A DNA stretch of 64,000 nt from Corynebacterium sp. CNCTC7651 (GCF_021496665.1 NZ_CP071246.1:806001-870000), one strand, 5' to 3'. Counted from the stretch's first letter, positions 39,228 through 47,405 are shown. Made by a program: numbers and translations. Notes: a model not told the origin generated them from the letters alone.

Positions 39228-41864
39228 ATGCGCATCCATTCCCTGACCGTGCAGAATTTCCGCGGCATCGAGCGCCTTGAGATGGCGGACCTGCCGGACA
39301 CCGGCGTGATTGTCATCCACGGCTGCAACGAGGCGGGCAAGTCCACCATCACGGACGCGATCGACCTGGTGCTGCGGGAGCGGCACAGCTCGAAGAAGAA
39401 AGAGGTCAAGGCGTGCGCGCCGGTGGGACGGGACGTGGGGCCGGAGGTGGAGCTGACCGCGACGGTGGGGGAGACCACCTTCACCATCCACAAGCGCTGG
39501 TTAAAATCGCCGCAGTCCGTCCTCACCATCACCGCGCCGCGCGCGCAGAAGCTCACCGGGCGAGAAGCGGATGATGCGCTGGAGCGCATCCTGGACGACA
39601 ACCTGGACCGCGAGCTGGCTGCCACGCTGTTTCTCAGGCAAGGCCAGTTGGACGTGGGGATTGCGGCGGCTGGGATACCGTCGATAAGCAAGGCCCTCGA
39701 CGCGGCGGCCGGGGACGGCGGGGGAGCGGAGGACACCGAGCTGATGGCCGCGGTGGAGCGCGAGTACGCGCGATACTTCACCTCCGGGGAGAAGCCGCGC
39801 GCGCAGTATGATGCCGTGATCAAGGCCGTGGACGCGGCGCGCGAGGAGCACCAGCAGCACGCGGCGCAGGTTGCGGCGCTGGCCGGGTACGTGGATGAGT
39901 ACGCGCGGCAGGAGGAGCAGGCCCGCGCGGCGCAGGCCGAACTGCCGGATGCGCGCGAGGATGCGGCGCTGCGTGCGGCGGAGGCTGCCGAGGCAGCGGC
40001 GCTGAAGGAGCGCGCGCAGGCCGCGGCGGAGCGCTTGGCGCGAGAACTGGTCACGCTGGAGCGGGCGGAGAAGGACTTGGCCGGGCGGGACGCGGTGCGG
40101 GAGCGCGCGGCCGAGGCGGCGAAGCAGGCCGCAGAGTTGGCCCAGCGCGTCGCCCCCGCGCGCGAGGCTGCGGAGGCGGAGGAGGCGAAGATTGCGGAAC
40201 TCACCGCCGCGCGCGATGCCGCCAAGACCGCGGTGGAGACTGCGCGCGAGGCGCCGCGCCGCGCCGGCCGTGTCCGCGAGCTGGCGCGGGCCAAGGAGGC
40301 GCTCGCGGATGCGGTCGAGGCGTTGGGGCGCGCCGAGAAGGCGGACGCGGAGTACGCGGCGCTGCTCGAATCCGCGCCCGAGCGCCCCATCACCGACAAG
40401 GACATCCGCGCTCTCGACGCTGCCGCCACCGAGGTCACCCTCCAACGCACCCTGCGCGAGGCCGCCGCGGCAAAGCTCGAGGTCACCGGTCCCGCCGGGG
40501 CTTCCGCGCTTATCGACGGCACCGAGCAACCCTTAAGCGAGACCCCAGCCACCCTGGCTGTGTACGACGGCACCGAGGTCGCCCTGGGCGAGTACACCGT
40601 GGTGTTCCGCGCCGGGCGGGTTGGTAGCGGCGGCGATGCGGCCGCCGGGGACGCGCTGGAGAAAGCGGAGCGGACGCTAGCGGAACTGCTTGAACGCGTG
40701 CGGTGCGACAGCGTCGAGGAGGCGCGGCGTTTGCGCGACGTGCACGCGGAGCACGCGGCCAAGTTGGCTGCAGCGCGCCAGCGCAGGGACGATCTGCTCG
40801 GCGGCAAGGATGTGGCGGCGCTGCGGGCGCAGCGGGCCGGGCTGGAGCGCGAGGTGGAGGCGCTGGCGGCTGAGCTTTCGGGGGTTGAGGGCGGTGAGGG
40901 GAACGTCGATAAGCAGGAAGCTGCCCTGGCCGGCGCCGAGCGGGAGTTGGAGCAGGCTGAGGCCGCGCTGCGCCCGTACCTGGAGCGGCCGGCGGCGCAG
41001 GCGCTGACGCGCGCGGAGATCCTGTCGGAGGCCAAGGCGGCGGAGGCGAAGGGGGCTGCGGCCGAGCTGGAGGCGGCGGAGGCGAGTGCCCCGCGGGAGA
41101 CGCTGAAGGCGGCGCTGGAGGCCGCGCGCGTGGCGGTGGCCGGCGCGAAGGCGGAGGCGGATGAGTTGGCTGCGGCGTCTGCGGCTGCGGAGCCGGAGCT
41201 GGCGCAGAAGCTGGCGGACGGCGCCGCGAACCGCGTGGTCAGCCTGGAGAAGCGGCACGCGGATGCGCGGACCAGGATCACGGAGCTTTCGGCGCGCATT
41301 GAGCTGGCGGCGGGTGCGGCGGAGCGCGCGGACCGTGCGAAGGCGGCGCTAGAGGCGGCGGAGGCCGCGCTGGCGAGCATGACGCGCCGCGCGGAGGCTG
41401 CGAAACTGCTGCGGGACACGATGGTTGCGCACCGGGACGCGGCGCGCGCGAGGTACGCGGCCCCGTTCAATGAGGCATTGCGCACTCATGCGCGCATGAT
41501 CTACGGGCCGAGCGTGGATTTCGGCTTCGGCGACGCGCTGGATATCACGCAGCGCACTGTTGACGGCACGCCGATTCCGGTCGCGGATCTCTCCGGCGGC
41601 GCGAAGGAGCAGCTGGCCATTCTCACCCGCTTCGCCATTGCGGATGTGGTGACCGCAAGCGGCGGGACCGCGCCGGTGCCGGTGATTGTGGATGACGCGC
41701 TTGGCGCCACCGACCCCGAGCGCCTGATCCGCATGAATCTCCTGTTCGAGGAGGTGGGGAAGCGTGCTCAGGTACTCGTGCTCACGTGCTACCCGCAGCG
41801 CTTCGACCGGGTGGATGCCGCGCGGCGGTTTGCTATCGAGGATCTTAAGACCGGTAGCAGGTAA
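39228..41864 (+). CDS. SbcC/Rad50-like coiled-coil ATPase
   Basis: An 878-residue SMC-like ATPase. Walker A is HGCNEAGKST (about residues 29-38). A long Ala/Glu/Arg-rich coiled coil follows, with an interrupted centre (about 410-470), and then the C-terminal DLSGGAKEQLA signature and VIVDDALGATDP Walker B. No CXXC zinc hook is visible, so it resembles the YhaN type more than classical Rad50. It works with the upstream nuclease. Because codons are so GC-rich, a 1278-codon antisense frame lies opposite; that is an artefact. Confidence 0.9.
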   Translation: MRIHSLTVQNFRGIERLEMADLPDTGVIVIHGCNEAGKSTITDAIDLVLRERHSSKKKEVKACAPVGRDVGPEVELTATVGETTFTIHKRWLKSPQSVLTITAPRAQKLTGREADDALERILDDNLDRELAATLFLRQGQLDVGIAAAGIPSISKALDAAAGDGGGAEDTELMAAVEREYARYFTSGEKPRAQYDAVIKAVDAAREEHQQHAAQVAALAGYVDEYARQEEQARAAQAELPDAREDAALRAAEAAEAAALKERAQAAAERLARELVTLERAEKDLAGRDAVRERAAEAAKQAAELAQRVAPAREAAEAEEAKIAELTAARDAAKTAVETAREAPRRAGRVRELARAKEALADAVEALGRAEKADAEYAALLESAPERPITDKDIRALDAAATEVTLQRTLREAAAAKLEVTGPAGASALIDGTEQPLSETPATLAVYDGTEVALGEYTVVFRAGRVGSGGDAAAGDALEKAERTLAELLERVRCDSVEEARRLRDVHAEHAAKLAAARQRRDDLLGGKDVAALRAQRAGLEREVEALAAELSGVEGGEGNVDKQEAALAGAERELEQAEAALRPYLERPAAQALTRAEILSEAKAAEAKGAAAELEAAEASAPRETLKAALEAARVAVAGAKAEADELAAASAAAEPELAQKLADGAANRVVSLEKRHADARTRITELSARIELAAGAAERADRAKAALEAAEAALASMTRRAEAAKLLRDTMVAHRDAARARYAAPFNEALRTHARMIYGPSVDFGFGDALDITQRTVDGTPIPVADLSGGAKEQLAILTRFAIADVVTASGGTAPVPVIVDDALGATDPERLIRMNLLFEEVGKRAQVLVLTCYPQRFDRVDAARRFAIEDLKTGSR

Positions 41865-41894
41865 GCGCGCGACGTGCGGTGATATATTCCTGGC

Positions 41895-42428
41895 ATGGCG
41901 AAAACGGCGAACTGGCTCACGGACGATGAGCAGGCACTCTGGCGGCTCATGCTGGCCGCCGGGGGCAAGGTCACGCGCACGATCGATGATGCGCTGCAGA
42001 GCAACGCGAACCTCTCCTCGTCCGAGTTCGCCGTGATGGTGACGCTCTCTGAAGCCGAGGACCACCAGTGCCGTCTGCGCGACCTGTGCAGCACCCTGTC
42101 CTGGGACCGTTCTCGCGCATCGCACCTGGTCACCCGCATGGAGAAGCGCGGGCTGGTAACCAAGGGCCCGTGCCCGGACGACGCGCGCGGGGTGCTGATT
42201 ACGCTTACCGACGATGGCATGCAGCGCCTTATCGAAGCCGCCCCCGACCACGTCGAGGTGGTGCGCCGCCTGGTGTTCGACGGCCTCGAGGTAGTGAGCG
42301 TGGACGGCATCAAGCAGTTTTTGACCAACATTTTGGAGACGGACACCTCCGACCTGCTGGCCCGGGATTGCCCCGCCTGCGACGAGGTGGAGGCGGAGAT
42401 CGCCGGGGAGCTGAACACGGGGAAGTAG
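41895..42428 (+). CDS. MarR-family transcriptional regulator
   Basis: A 177-residue winged-helix regulator. The wing and recognition helix read LRDLCSTLSWDRSRASHLVTRMEKRGLV (about 55-83), followed by PDDARGVLITLTDDG. It dimerises and represses genes until a ligand or oxidant binds. The C-terminal CPAC (about 156-159) and the single Cys in the wing could sense oxidation or metal. A TATATT -10 box lies 14 bases before the ATG, so this gene has its own promoter. Targets are unknown. Confidence 0.9.
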   Translation: MAKTANWLTDDEQALWRLMLAAGGKVTRTIDDALQSNANLSSSEFAVMVTLSEAEDHQCRLRDLCSTLSWDRSRASHLVTRMEKRGLVTKGPCPDDARGVLITLTDDGMQRLIEAAPDHVEVVRRLVFDGLEVVSVDGIKQFLTNILETDTSDLLARDCPACDEVEAEIAGELNTGK

Positions 42429-42553
42429 CTCGGGGGAGCCCCCGGGAAACTTCAGGGGCGAAGTTCAGGGTTTGCCCCGTTGCCGGCTCGGCCGAAAGTT
42501 CGGACAATGGGAAGTGTTAGAAAACACACCCTCCCCTTGAAAGGTGGCCCACA

Positions 42554-42769
42554 ATGAGCACCCCGTACCCCGCACCGCAGCCAGAGAAGCGCCTCACCCG
42601 CTCCATGTCCGACAAGATGATCGCCGGTGTCTGCGGCGGCATCGCCGATTACCTGGGCGTTGACTCCACCCTGGTCCGCATCATCTTTGTCATCCTCGCC
42701 CTGATGGGCGTTATGCCGGGCCTGCTGGCGTACTTCATCTCCTGGATGATCATGCCGGCTGAGTTCTAG
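42554..42769 (+). CDS. PspC-domain membrane protein
   Basis: A 71-residue PspC-domain protein: KRLTRSMSDKMIAGVCGGIA followed by YLGVDSTLVRIIFVILALMG and a second hydrophobic segment. Small PspC proteins sit in the membrane and are linked to envelope-stress responses. GAAAGG precedes the ATG. A strong terminator follows. Confidence 0.88.
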   Translation: MSTPYPAPQPEKRLTRSMSDKMIAGVCGGIADYLGVDSTLVRIIFVILALMGVMPGLLAYFISWMIMPAEF

Positions 42770-42790
42770 GTACTCACCGCCTCACGGAAA

Positions 42791-42834
42791 CGAGACGGCC
42801 AGCCACTCCCTTGCGGAAGCGACTGGCCGTCTCG
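42791..42834 (+). terminator. Terminator after pspC-like gene
   Basis: A perfect 11-bp stem GAGACGGCCAG (42792-42802) / CTGGCCGTCTC (42823-42833), followed by a T-rich stretch (GCTGTCATTGTTT). Confidence 0.75.
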
Positions 42835-42973
42835 CTGTCATTGTTTCCCGTGCCACGCTTGTCATCGCGCGCATGAGTGATTATGGGGGAGCAACCCTCG
42901 AGTGCCATGGCATCGCGCTGTGTGTTCTTGGGCGATTTCTTAGCAGAAACCTGGGGAGGAAAGCTGTGCTGTA

Positions 42974-43667
42974 ATGGGCCGCATGAAGATTCTTGCAGTA
43001 TCAACAAGCGCCCACCGTTACACCTCCTCCGGCCTGCGTACAGGCATGTGGCTCGGGGAGTTCACTCACTTCTACGACGTCCTCACCGAAGCAGGCCACG
43101 AAGTGGAACTGGCCAGCATCGCCGGCGGCGTCATCCCGATTGACCCGGTCAGCCTCAAGACCCCGGTGATCCAGATGGGCGGCACCAACAAGCGTTACGA
43201 GGACCCGGAGTTCATGTCGCTTCTGGACGACACTCCGGCCATCGCCGACATTCGACCTCGACGCGTTCGACGGCATCTACCTCATCGGCGGCCACGGCAC
43301 GATGTTCGACTTCGACTCTGAGGATCTCTCCCGCGCAGTGGCCCACTTCGCCGACGCGGGCAAGATCGTCTCCGGCGTCTGCCACGGCCCCTGCGGGCTC
43401 CTGGGCGTTACGCTTGCCGACGGTTCCTCCCTCCTCGCCGGAAAGAAAGTCACCGGCTACTCCTGGGCAGAGGAGAAGCTCGCACGCCGCGCGGAGGAAG
43501 TTCCGTTCAGCCTGGAAGAGCGGCTCGAGGCCGAAGCGGGCGAGTACTCCACCGCTACCGTCCCGATGACCAAGCACGTGGTTGTGGACGGCAACCTGGT
43601 TACCGGCCAGAACCCGATGAGCGCGTCGGGCGTTGGCGAGGCCGTGGTGGAGCTGCTGGGGCGCTAG
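42974..43667 (+). pseudogene. DJ-1/PfpI family amidase-like protein, frameshifted
   Basis: A type-1 glutamine-amidotransferase-like (DJ-1/Hsp31) protein in two frames. The first half (from 42974) reads MKILAVSTSAHRYTSSGLRT... to IADI near 43247. The second continues in another frame as FDLDAFDGIYLIGGHGTMFD, with the nucleophile elbow SGVCHGPCGLL, to 43667. The lesion is one or two bases at about 43248-43252. The family are glyoxalases, deglycases or chaperones. As written, translation from the start yields a truncated protein without the catalytic Cys. Confidence 0.82.
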
Positions 43668-43682
43668 ACCTGCGGGCTGGTA

Positions 43683-43720
43683 AGCGGGCCAGTGGTTCGG
43701 CCGAGCAGTCTTGGCCCGCT
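43683..43720 (+). terminator. Hairpin after DJ-1 family gene
   Basis: A 9-bp stem AGCGGGCCA / TGGCCCGCT with a 20-base loop. No T-run follows, so termination is probable but not certain. Confidence 0.5.
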
Positions 43721-43818
43721 ACCGCTGCCCACCCCGGGAGCGATTACAGGCGTGCCAACGCTCAGTGGTAACCTCTCGGTGTTGGCTTGATCGCCGTTTA
43801 GCGGTTACTGGCTAGCGC

Positions 43819-43892
43819 GTCTTCGTAGCTCAGTGGATTAGAGCATCGGTTTCCGGTACCGAAGGTCGCAGGTTCGAATCCTGTCGGGGACA
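43819..43892 (+). tRNA. tRNA-Arg (CCG)
   Basis: A 74-base cloverleaf: acceptor GTCTTCG / CGGGGAC (two G-U pairs), D-arm GCTC...GAGC, anticodon stem TCGGT / ACCGA with loop TTCCGGT (anticodon CCG, codon CGG) and T-arm GCAGG TTCGAAT CCTGT. CCA is not encoded. Accessory-looking DNA starts directly at its 3' end. Confidence 0.95.
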
Positions 43893-43900
43893 CTATGTCA

Positions 43901-43942
43901 TCAGTCGCGACATGCTTGACAGTTCAGTCGCGGCATGGTTGA
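43901..43942. mobile_element. IS-end-like remnant with direct repeats next to tRNA-Arg
   Basis: TCAGTCGCGACATGCTTGA (43901-43919) and TCAGTCGCGGCATGGTTGA (43924-43942) differ at two positions with a 23-base period, preceded by TGTCA. Such paired repeats resemble transposase-binding sites at the ends of IS481-type elements. No transposase is visible; 43943-44163 holds no gene I can support. Confidence 0.4.
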
Positions 43943-44163
43943 TAAACCAGCGTCTCGGTTTTCAATTTTCTTTGGCGCCCGTCAATCCGGCTCCGCCTGA
44001 TCACCCAGAGGCTGTGATTTCGTTCGCTTGGTGGCGGGTTATTTCAGCGCTTCGTGGCGGTCTTGTTGCTGCGATCACGCAGAACTGGCTGTGGGTTGTT
44101 GGGGCCTGAACCGAGAGGGGTGCGCCCGGTCGGGTCGGGGCCGTTTGGAACTCTGTCGCTACG

Positions 44164-44763
44164 TCAGAGCCCGAAGGCTCCGCCGCTGACGAGGATCACG
44201 ATGCCGAGGCCGATGAGAACGATGGGAAAGAGGATGTTCTCAAAGCGTTCGAGCACTTCCGCGATCGGGGGGCGGGTGGCGACGAACTTTGCCAGGGCCA
44301 CCAAGACCGCAACGAGTGCGAGGAAGATAACGCAGTAGGCGACTACTGCGAGAGGTTCCACGCTGAGGAAGACAGGGGTGTAGACACCGATGTTGTCGCC
44401 GCCATTGGCAAAAGTGACGCCTGCGACTGTCCCTACGCCGACCTTCTTGCCGGAAACCTTGGCCTCGTCGTCATCGTCGTCATCGTCTCCGCGCCAGGCC
44501 TCCCATGCGGCCCAGAGGCCGAGGCCCAGTGGTATGAGACCAAAGTATGGAATGGCTGCCGGGGGCAGAAATGCTCCGGCGCCGATGGTCACAAGGATCG
44601 CGGCGACGAGGATGCCGGCAAATCCGAGGTACTGGCCGGCCAGAATACGGGCGGTGGTGCCGCTCTGGCCTGCCCCTCGCGCGAAGAAGAGGGAGAGCAC
44701 GATGATGTCGTCGATGTTGGTAACTGCGAACAGGCCTATCGCCTGCAAGACCGTGGTGAGCAT
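44164..44763 (-). CDS. cadD: Cadmium resistance transporter, CadD family
   Basis: A 199-residue LysE/CadD-type membrane exporter. The first helix is LQAIGLFAVTNIDDIIVLSLFF; the acidic NIDD is typical, and TFANGGDNIGVYTPVF mirrors it in the second half. A cytoplasmic loop holds a run of Asp (GDDDDDDDEAK). It expels Cd2+ or related ions. Its ATG shares bases with the cmtR stop (TAATG), so the two are coupled and metal-induced. Confidence 0.9.
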   Translation of the reverse strand: MLTTVLQAIGLFAVTNIDDIIVLSLFFARGAGQSGTTARILAGQYLGFAGILVAAILVTIGAGAFLPPAAIPYFGLIPLGLGLWAAWEAWRGDDDDDDDEAKVSGKKVGVGTVAGVTFANGGDNIGVYTPVFLSVEPLAVVAYCVIFLALVAVLVALAKFVATRPPIAEVLERFENILFPIVLIGLGIVILVSGGAFGL

Positions 44764-45122
44764 TACGCGCCCTCCCCAGCTACGTCGCATCCGGGAAGCG
44801 TGCAGGCGGGATCCATGCATGGGGCGTCTTCGTCTACTGCCAAGGTGACATCGACCAATGTAGTCAGCGCCTGCGCCAGGTGCGGATCGGCGATCTCGTA
44901 TCGCGTCCGACGCCCCTCGGGCTCGGACACGACAATCCCGCAATCGCGCAAGCATGCCAGGTGGTTGGACACGTTCGGGCGTGTCAGGTCCAGATCGCGG
45001 GACAGTTCCGCCGGGTAGGCGGGATGGTCGAGCAGGGTCAAGATGATCCGGGATCGAGTGGGGTCGGCCAGTGCACGACCCAGGCGGTTCATCACGTCGA
45101 GACGCGAAGCAATAGTCAGCAT
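44763..45122 (-). CDS. cmtR: Cd/Pb-sensing ArsR-family repressor, CmtR-like
   Basis: A 119-residue winged-helix repressor, closely like mycobacterial CmtR. The metal ligands Cys57 and Cys61 (NHLACLRDCG) and Cys102 (APCMDPAC) fall at the same numbers as in CmtR; Cys107 and Cys112 are extra. It releases the promoter when Cd(II) or Pb(II) binds, inducing cadD. The ATG is preceded by its own promoter (45130-45157). Confidence 0.92.
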   Translation of the reverse strand: MLTIASRLDVMNRLGRALADPTRSRIILTLLDHPAYPAELSRDLDLTRPNVSNHLACLRDCGIVVSEPEGRRTRYEIADPHLAQALTTLVDVTLAVDEDAPCMDPACTLPGCDVAGEGA

Positions 45123-45123
45123 G

Positions 45124-45157
45124 TGCTGAACTATACAGCGATCACTGAACTAGTCAA
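45124..45157 (-). promoter_or_regulatory. cmtR-cadD promoter and probable operator
   Basis: On the minus strand, -35 TTGACT (45152-45157) and -10 TATAGT (45130-45135) with a 16-base spacer lie just before cmtR. Direct repeats TAGTTCAG overlap both elements and are the likely CmtR site. Confidence 0.7.
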
Positions 45158-45208
45158 GTTCCGGGTAGCGGTGCAACTGTGTGTGCTGCTCAAGAGACAG
45201 TGGAAGTA

Positions 45209-45788
45209 GCAGAGATGGCAGAGATTCCGGCAAAGTTGCGAAAACAGCGTCGCCAGCTCGAGATTCAAGTTGCGCACGAGCCTGGCGTAGTTCGCGAGAT
45301 CCGTTTTCAGGCCCCAAGCAATGCCCCGAACGGGACAACTCTCGATGGCCTCATCATCTTGAACCGGGAAGGCTCGACCAAACTTATCTACCTCATCCGC
45401 AGCCTAGACTCGATTCCCGTTTGCAAAGGGGGCACCTCGGGGTTCGACGACGGTTCGCGCCGCCAAGGAGAGCCTTGCCGGATGGATTGCCGAGAAGGGC
45501 AACGAGAGACAACATTGGCGACGGTGCATACTTGGTTGAACCACGCTCGTTTCTGGTGATCGGCCCATGTGCGATTTGTGCCGCGCCGAAGGCAACCTAA
45601 TTGACTAGAAGTTCCGTAGGTTTGAAAGTTTCCGCTCGAACCGTAAGTCACCGGAGGTGCTCACCTTTGACGAACTTGTCGAGCGTTCACGGTGGAGCGT
45701 GGAGCTTGCCGAGAGGCAGGAAGAGGCGGAAGCGGAATTTCCTGACTTCCCGTTCCAAGGAGCGCTCCTGTTCACGTCATATAATTGA
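45209..45788 (+). pseudogene. Decayed Shedu (DUF4263)-like gene
   Basis: Fragments in changing frames. The clearest is the C-terminal piece 45621-45788, FESFRSNRKSPEVLTFDEL then VERSRWSVELAE, which matches the C-terminal pattern of Shedu SduA/DUF4263 proteins (..RSPEVLTYDELYERA). Before it, in another frame, GDGAYLVEPRSFLVIG (near 45530) fits the preceding beta strand, and LAGWIAEKGNE lies in a third. The N-terminal part is not recognisable. Shedu is a nuclease-based antiphage protein, so this looks like a dead defence gene. Identification is from pattern memory. Confidence 0.5.
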
Positions 45789-45796
45789 CTTCTGTC

Positions 45797-45857
45797 GTGT
45801 AACCGGGGGCGAAACCCGGTGTAACCGGGGTGTAACCGTGGACCTGATATAACAGGT
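45797..45857. promoter_or_regulatory. 11-bp phased repeats plus palindrome before a tiny ORF
   Basis: GTGTAACCGGGG-type repeats start at 45797, 45819 and 45830, spaced 22 and 11 bases, with a degenerate one at 45808, so one per helical turn. ACCTG (45842-45846) and CAGGT (45853-45857) then flank ATATAA, a -10-like core. Looks like an iteron or cooperative operator. Confidence 0.5.
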
Positions 45858-45868
45858 AAGGAGGTTTC

Positions 45869-45928
45869 GTGAAAGTCCCGATGTCGAGGGTTTTGCGTTT
45901 CTACGGTGTCTCGAGATTTTTGCGCTGA
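45869..45928 (+). CDS. Putative 19-residue basic peptide
   Basis: GTG start six bases after a perfect AAGGAGG, encoding VKVPMSRVLRFYGVSRFLR and a TGA. It is strongly basic with hydrophobics spaced as in an amphipathic helix. The palindromic ATATAA promoter and phased repeats lie just upstream. It may be a leader peptide, a small effector or the remnant of a longer gene. Confidence 0.35.
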   Translation: MKVPMSRVLRFYGVSRFLR

Positions 45929-45983
45929 GGGTTACCCGGAGGGTTTTGCCTCGTCTTAAGCGAGTTGGCTAGGGAGTTTCGAA

Positions 45984-46259
45984 ATGGGATCTAGGTTCGA
46001 AATGGGTTTCGCAGGGGCGCTTGCCGCGCGGGACGAGAATGGCGCGCCATGGGTGCCGCCGTGGTGGCAGAGTTTCGTTATCGTGCCTCTCGGATTCATC
46101 GCAATGTATGTCGTGTTTCCCGTTGATAAGGATTCCGGCATTTTCACCCTAGAAAACTTGCTCATCCCAGTCGCTTGGTCCCTAGGTGGGTACTACATCT
46201 TCATTTTGCCCATCTTTTACATCCGCAAGCATCGATGGGATAAGAAGCACCGCGAGTGA
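45984..46259 (+). CDS. Small membrane protein, hypothetical
   Basis: A 91-residue protein with two hydrophobic segments (FVIVPLGFIAMYVVF and LLIPVAWSLGGYYIFILPIFYI) and a basic tail (RKHRWDKKHRE). I do not recognise it. GGGAG precedes the ATG at 45984; an in-frame ATG six codons later is possible. Confidence 0.6.
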   Translation: MGSRFEMGFAGALAARDENGAPWVPPWWQSFVIVPLGFIAMYVVFPVDKDSGIFTLENLLIPVAWSLGGYYIFILPIFYIRKHRWDKKHRE

Positions 46260-46300
46260 GCGGGTAATAAGGACGTAGTCGTTCTCTAGCCGCCAGGGGC

Positions 46301-46660
46301 CTAGTCGATCGGGGCCACTCGGATCAGGTTGCCGTCGGGATCGGCGACGACAAACGTGGTGCCGAAGACTTCCTCGTACGGCTCGCGGAATAGTCTGACT
46401 CCCTTGTCCGCCCACTCCTCGTAGGTGGGAATGACCTGCTCGGCGGGAACATTGAGACACACTTCCGTCGTTCGGTTCGTCGCCCCATCGAGGGCCTCTG
46501 CGTTGCCGGTCCACAGCGCAAGCGACACCCCATCGCCGAGCCCAAAGGTGACGTAGCGAGGGGAGACGAAGTCGATCTGGAGCTGGAGAAGGTCGCGGTA
46601 GAAGGCGACCGAGGCGTCGATATCCGAGACGTAAACTATGAACACAAACTCGCGGTTCAT
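46301..46660 (-). CDS. VOC-family (glyoxalase-like) protein
   Basis: A 119-residue vicinal-oxygen-chelate protein: VYVSDIDASVAFYRDLL at the start and a C-terminal half ending VVADPDGNLIRVAPID, with a Glu in TTEVCLNV. These proteins bind metal and act as lyases, dioxygenases or antibiotic-binding proteins; the substrate is unknown. GCAAGGAGGACC precedes the ATG. Confidence 0.88.
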   Translation of the reverse strand: MNREFVFIVYVSDIDASVAFYRDLLQLQIDFVSPRYVTFGLGDGVSLALWTGNAEALDGATNRTTEVCLNVPAEQVIPTYEEWADKGVRLFREPYEEVFGTTFVVADPDGNLIRVAPID

Positions 46661-46690
46661 GGTCCTCCTTGCTGGTGAGTCTTCGGTGTT

Positions 46691-47101
46691 CTAGCGATCG
46701 GCCTCAAGCACCATTCCCTCCGGGGTGATGTCAATGTCGATGTCGTTCCACTCGATCTCCCAGTAGCCGTCGTCATCCCAGGAAACCTCGGCGTTTCCGT
46801 TGCGGGCTGCTTCCAAGGCGGCGGCAACATCCGCCTCAGTGACGTTGTCGTCGGCCATTTCCTCGCGTGCTTCACCGGTGTAACCAGTGACGGCCGCGGG
46901 AAGGTCGGCTGCAGGGCCGGCCTGGGCGGCGGAAGCGGGCGCATCGCTCGGGGCGGCGGTCGCCGGTGCGACAGACTCTGCGGCCGGCGCGCTCGGTGTC
47001 GCAGTCACCGGTTCCTGCTGTGTAGCTGTGGAGCAGGCGGAAAGCAGTGCGGCGGCCAGGACAGCGGACATGGTTGCACAAATCTTTCGCTTCAAAGACA
47101 T
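46691..47101 (-). CDS. Lipoprotein with acidic C-terminal domain
   Basis: A 136-residue lipoprotein. The signal peptide MSLKRKICATMSAVLAAALL ends in the lipobox LSAC with Cys23. An Ala/Pro/Ser/Thr-rich linker (about 24-75) follows, and then a small domain with NGNAEVSWDDDGYWEIEWND, which looks like a PepSY-type fold. It is anchored to the outer face of the membrane. I chose ATG 47101, after GGAGGTATG; another in-frame ATG lies nine bases upstream. Confidence 0.82.
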   Translation of the reverse strand: MSLKRKICATMSAVLAAALLSACSTATQQEPVTATPSAPAAESVAPATAAPSDAPASAAQAGPAADLPAAVTGYTGEAREEMADDNVTEADVAAALEAARNGNAEVSWDDDGYWEIEWNDIDIDITPEGMVLEADR

Positions 47102-47136
47102 ACCTCCCACCGTACTGATTTCGCTGCAGTGCTCTT

Positions 47137-47260
47137 GAGGCCTACAGGGGTGTAGGCCTCAGCGGCCTTGAGCACTGAGGCCTACCGGAAAAGCGCTGGT
47201 CGCGTGTTGCTGGTGTGACTTGGATTCCGTGAGGCCTACAGGGGTGTAGGCCTCAGCGGC
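47137..47260. repeat. Two identical 30-bp palindromic repeats
   Basis: The 30 bases at 47137-47166 recur exactly at 47231-47260. Each begins with a perfect 10-bp stem GAGGCCTACA / TGTAGGCCTC around GGGG and ends AGCGGC. A partial third, GAGGCCTACC, lies near 47177. This fills most of the 304-base gap between the lipoprotein and yceI genes. The rest of the gap holds the yceI promoter (TTGACG near 47323, TTAGCAT near 47347). Confidence 0.85.
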
Positions 47261-47405
47261 AAGAGCGCAGGTGTGGCGGGCGGGGCACCAGGGTTCGCCG
47301 TGCGGCAGGAACGTCCAAAAACTGTTGACGGGCCCCCAAGCTGGTGTTAGCATCGGGCCGCAAGCCACTTATGTGGCATATCAACAAACTAACGAAAGGC
47401 TCAAC

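Noticed and set aside
37649-41485. A 1278-codon open frame on the minus strand
   Set aside because: It lies opposite the SWIM, SbcD-like and SbcC-like genes; its product is Ala/Ser/Arg-rich with no motif, as expected from antisense of GC-rich codons.
43912-44109. 65-codon ORF after tRNA-Arg
   Set aside because: Starts inside the IS-end repeats, lacks a ribosome-binding site and has no recognisable pattern.
45179-45559. 126-codon ORF
   Set aside because: Appears to be one frame of the decayed Shedu-like gene mixed with noise; not listed as a separate gene.
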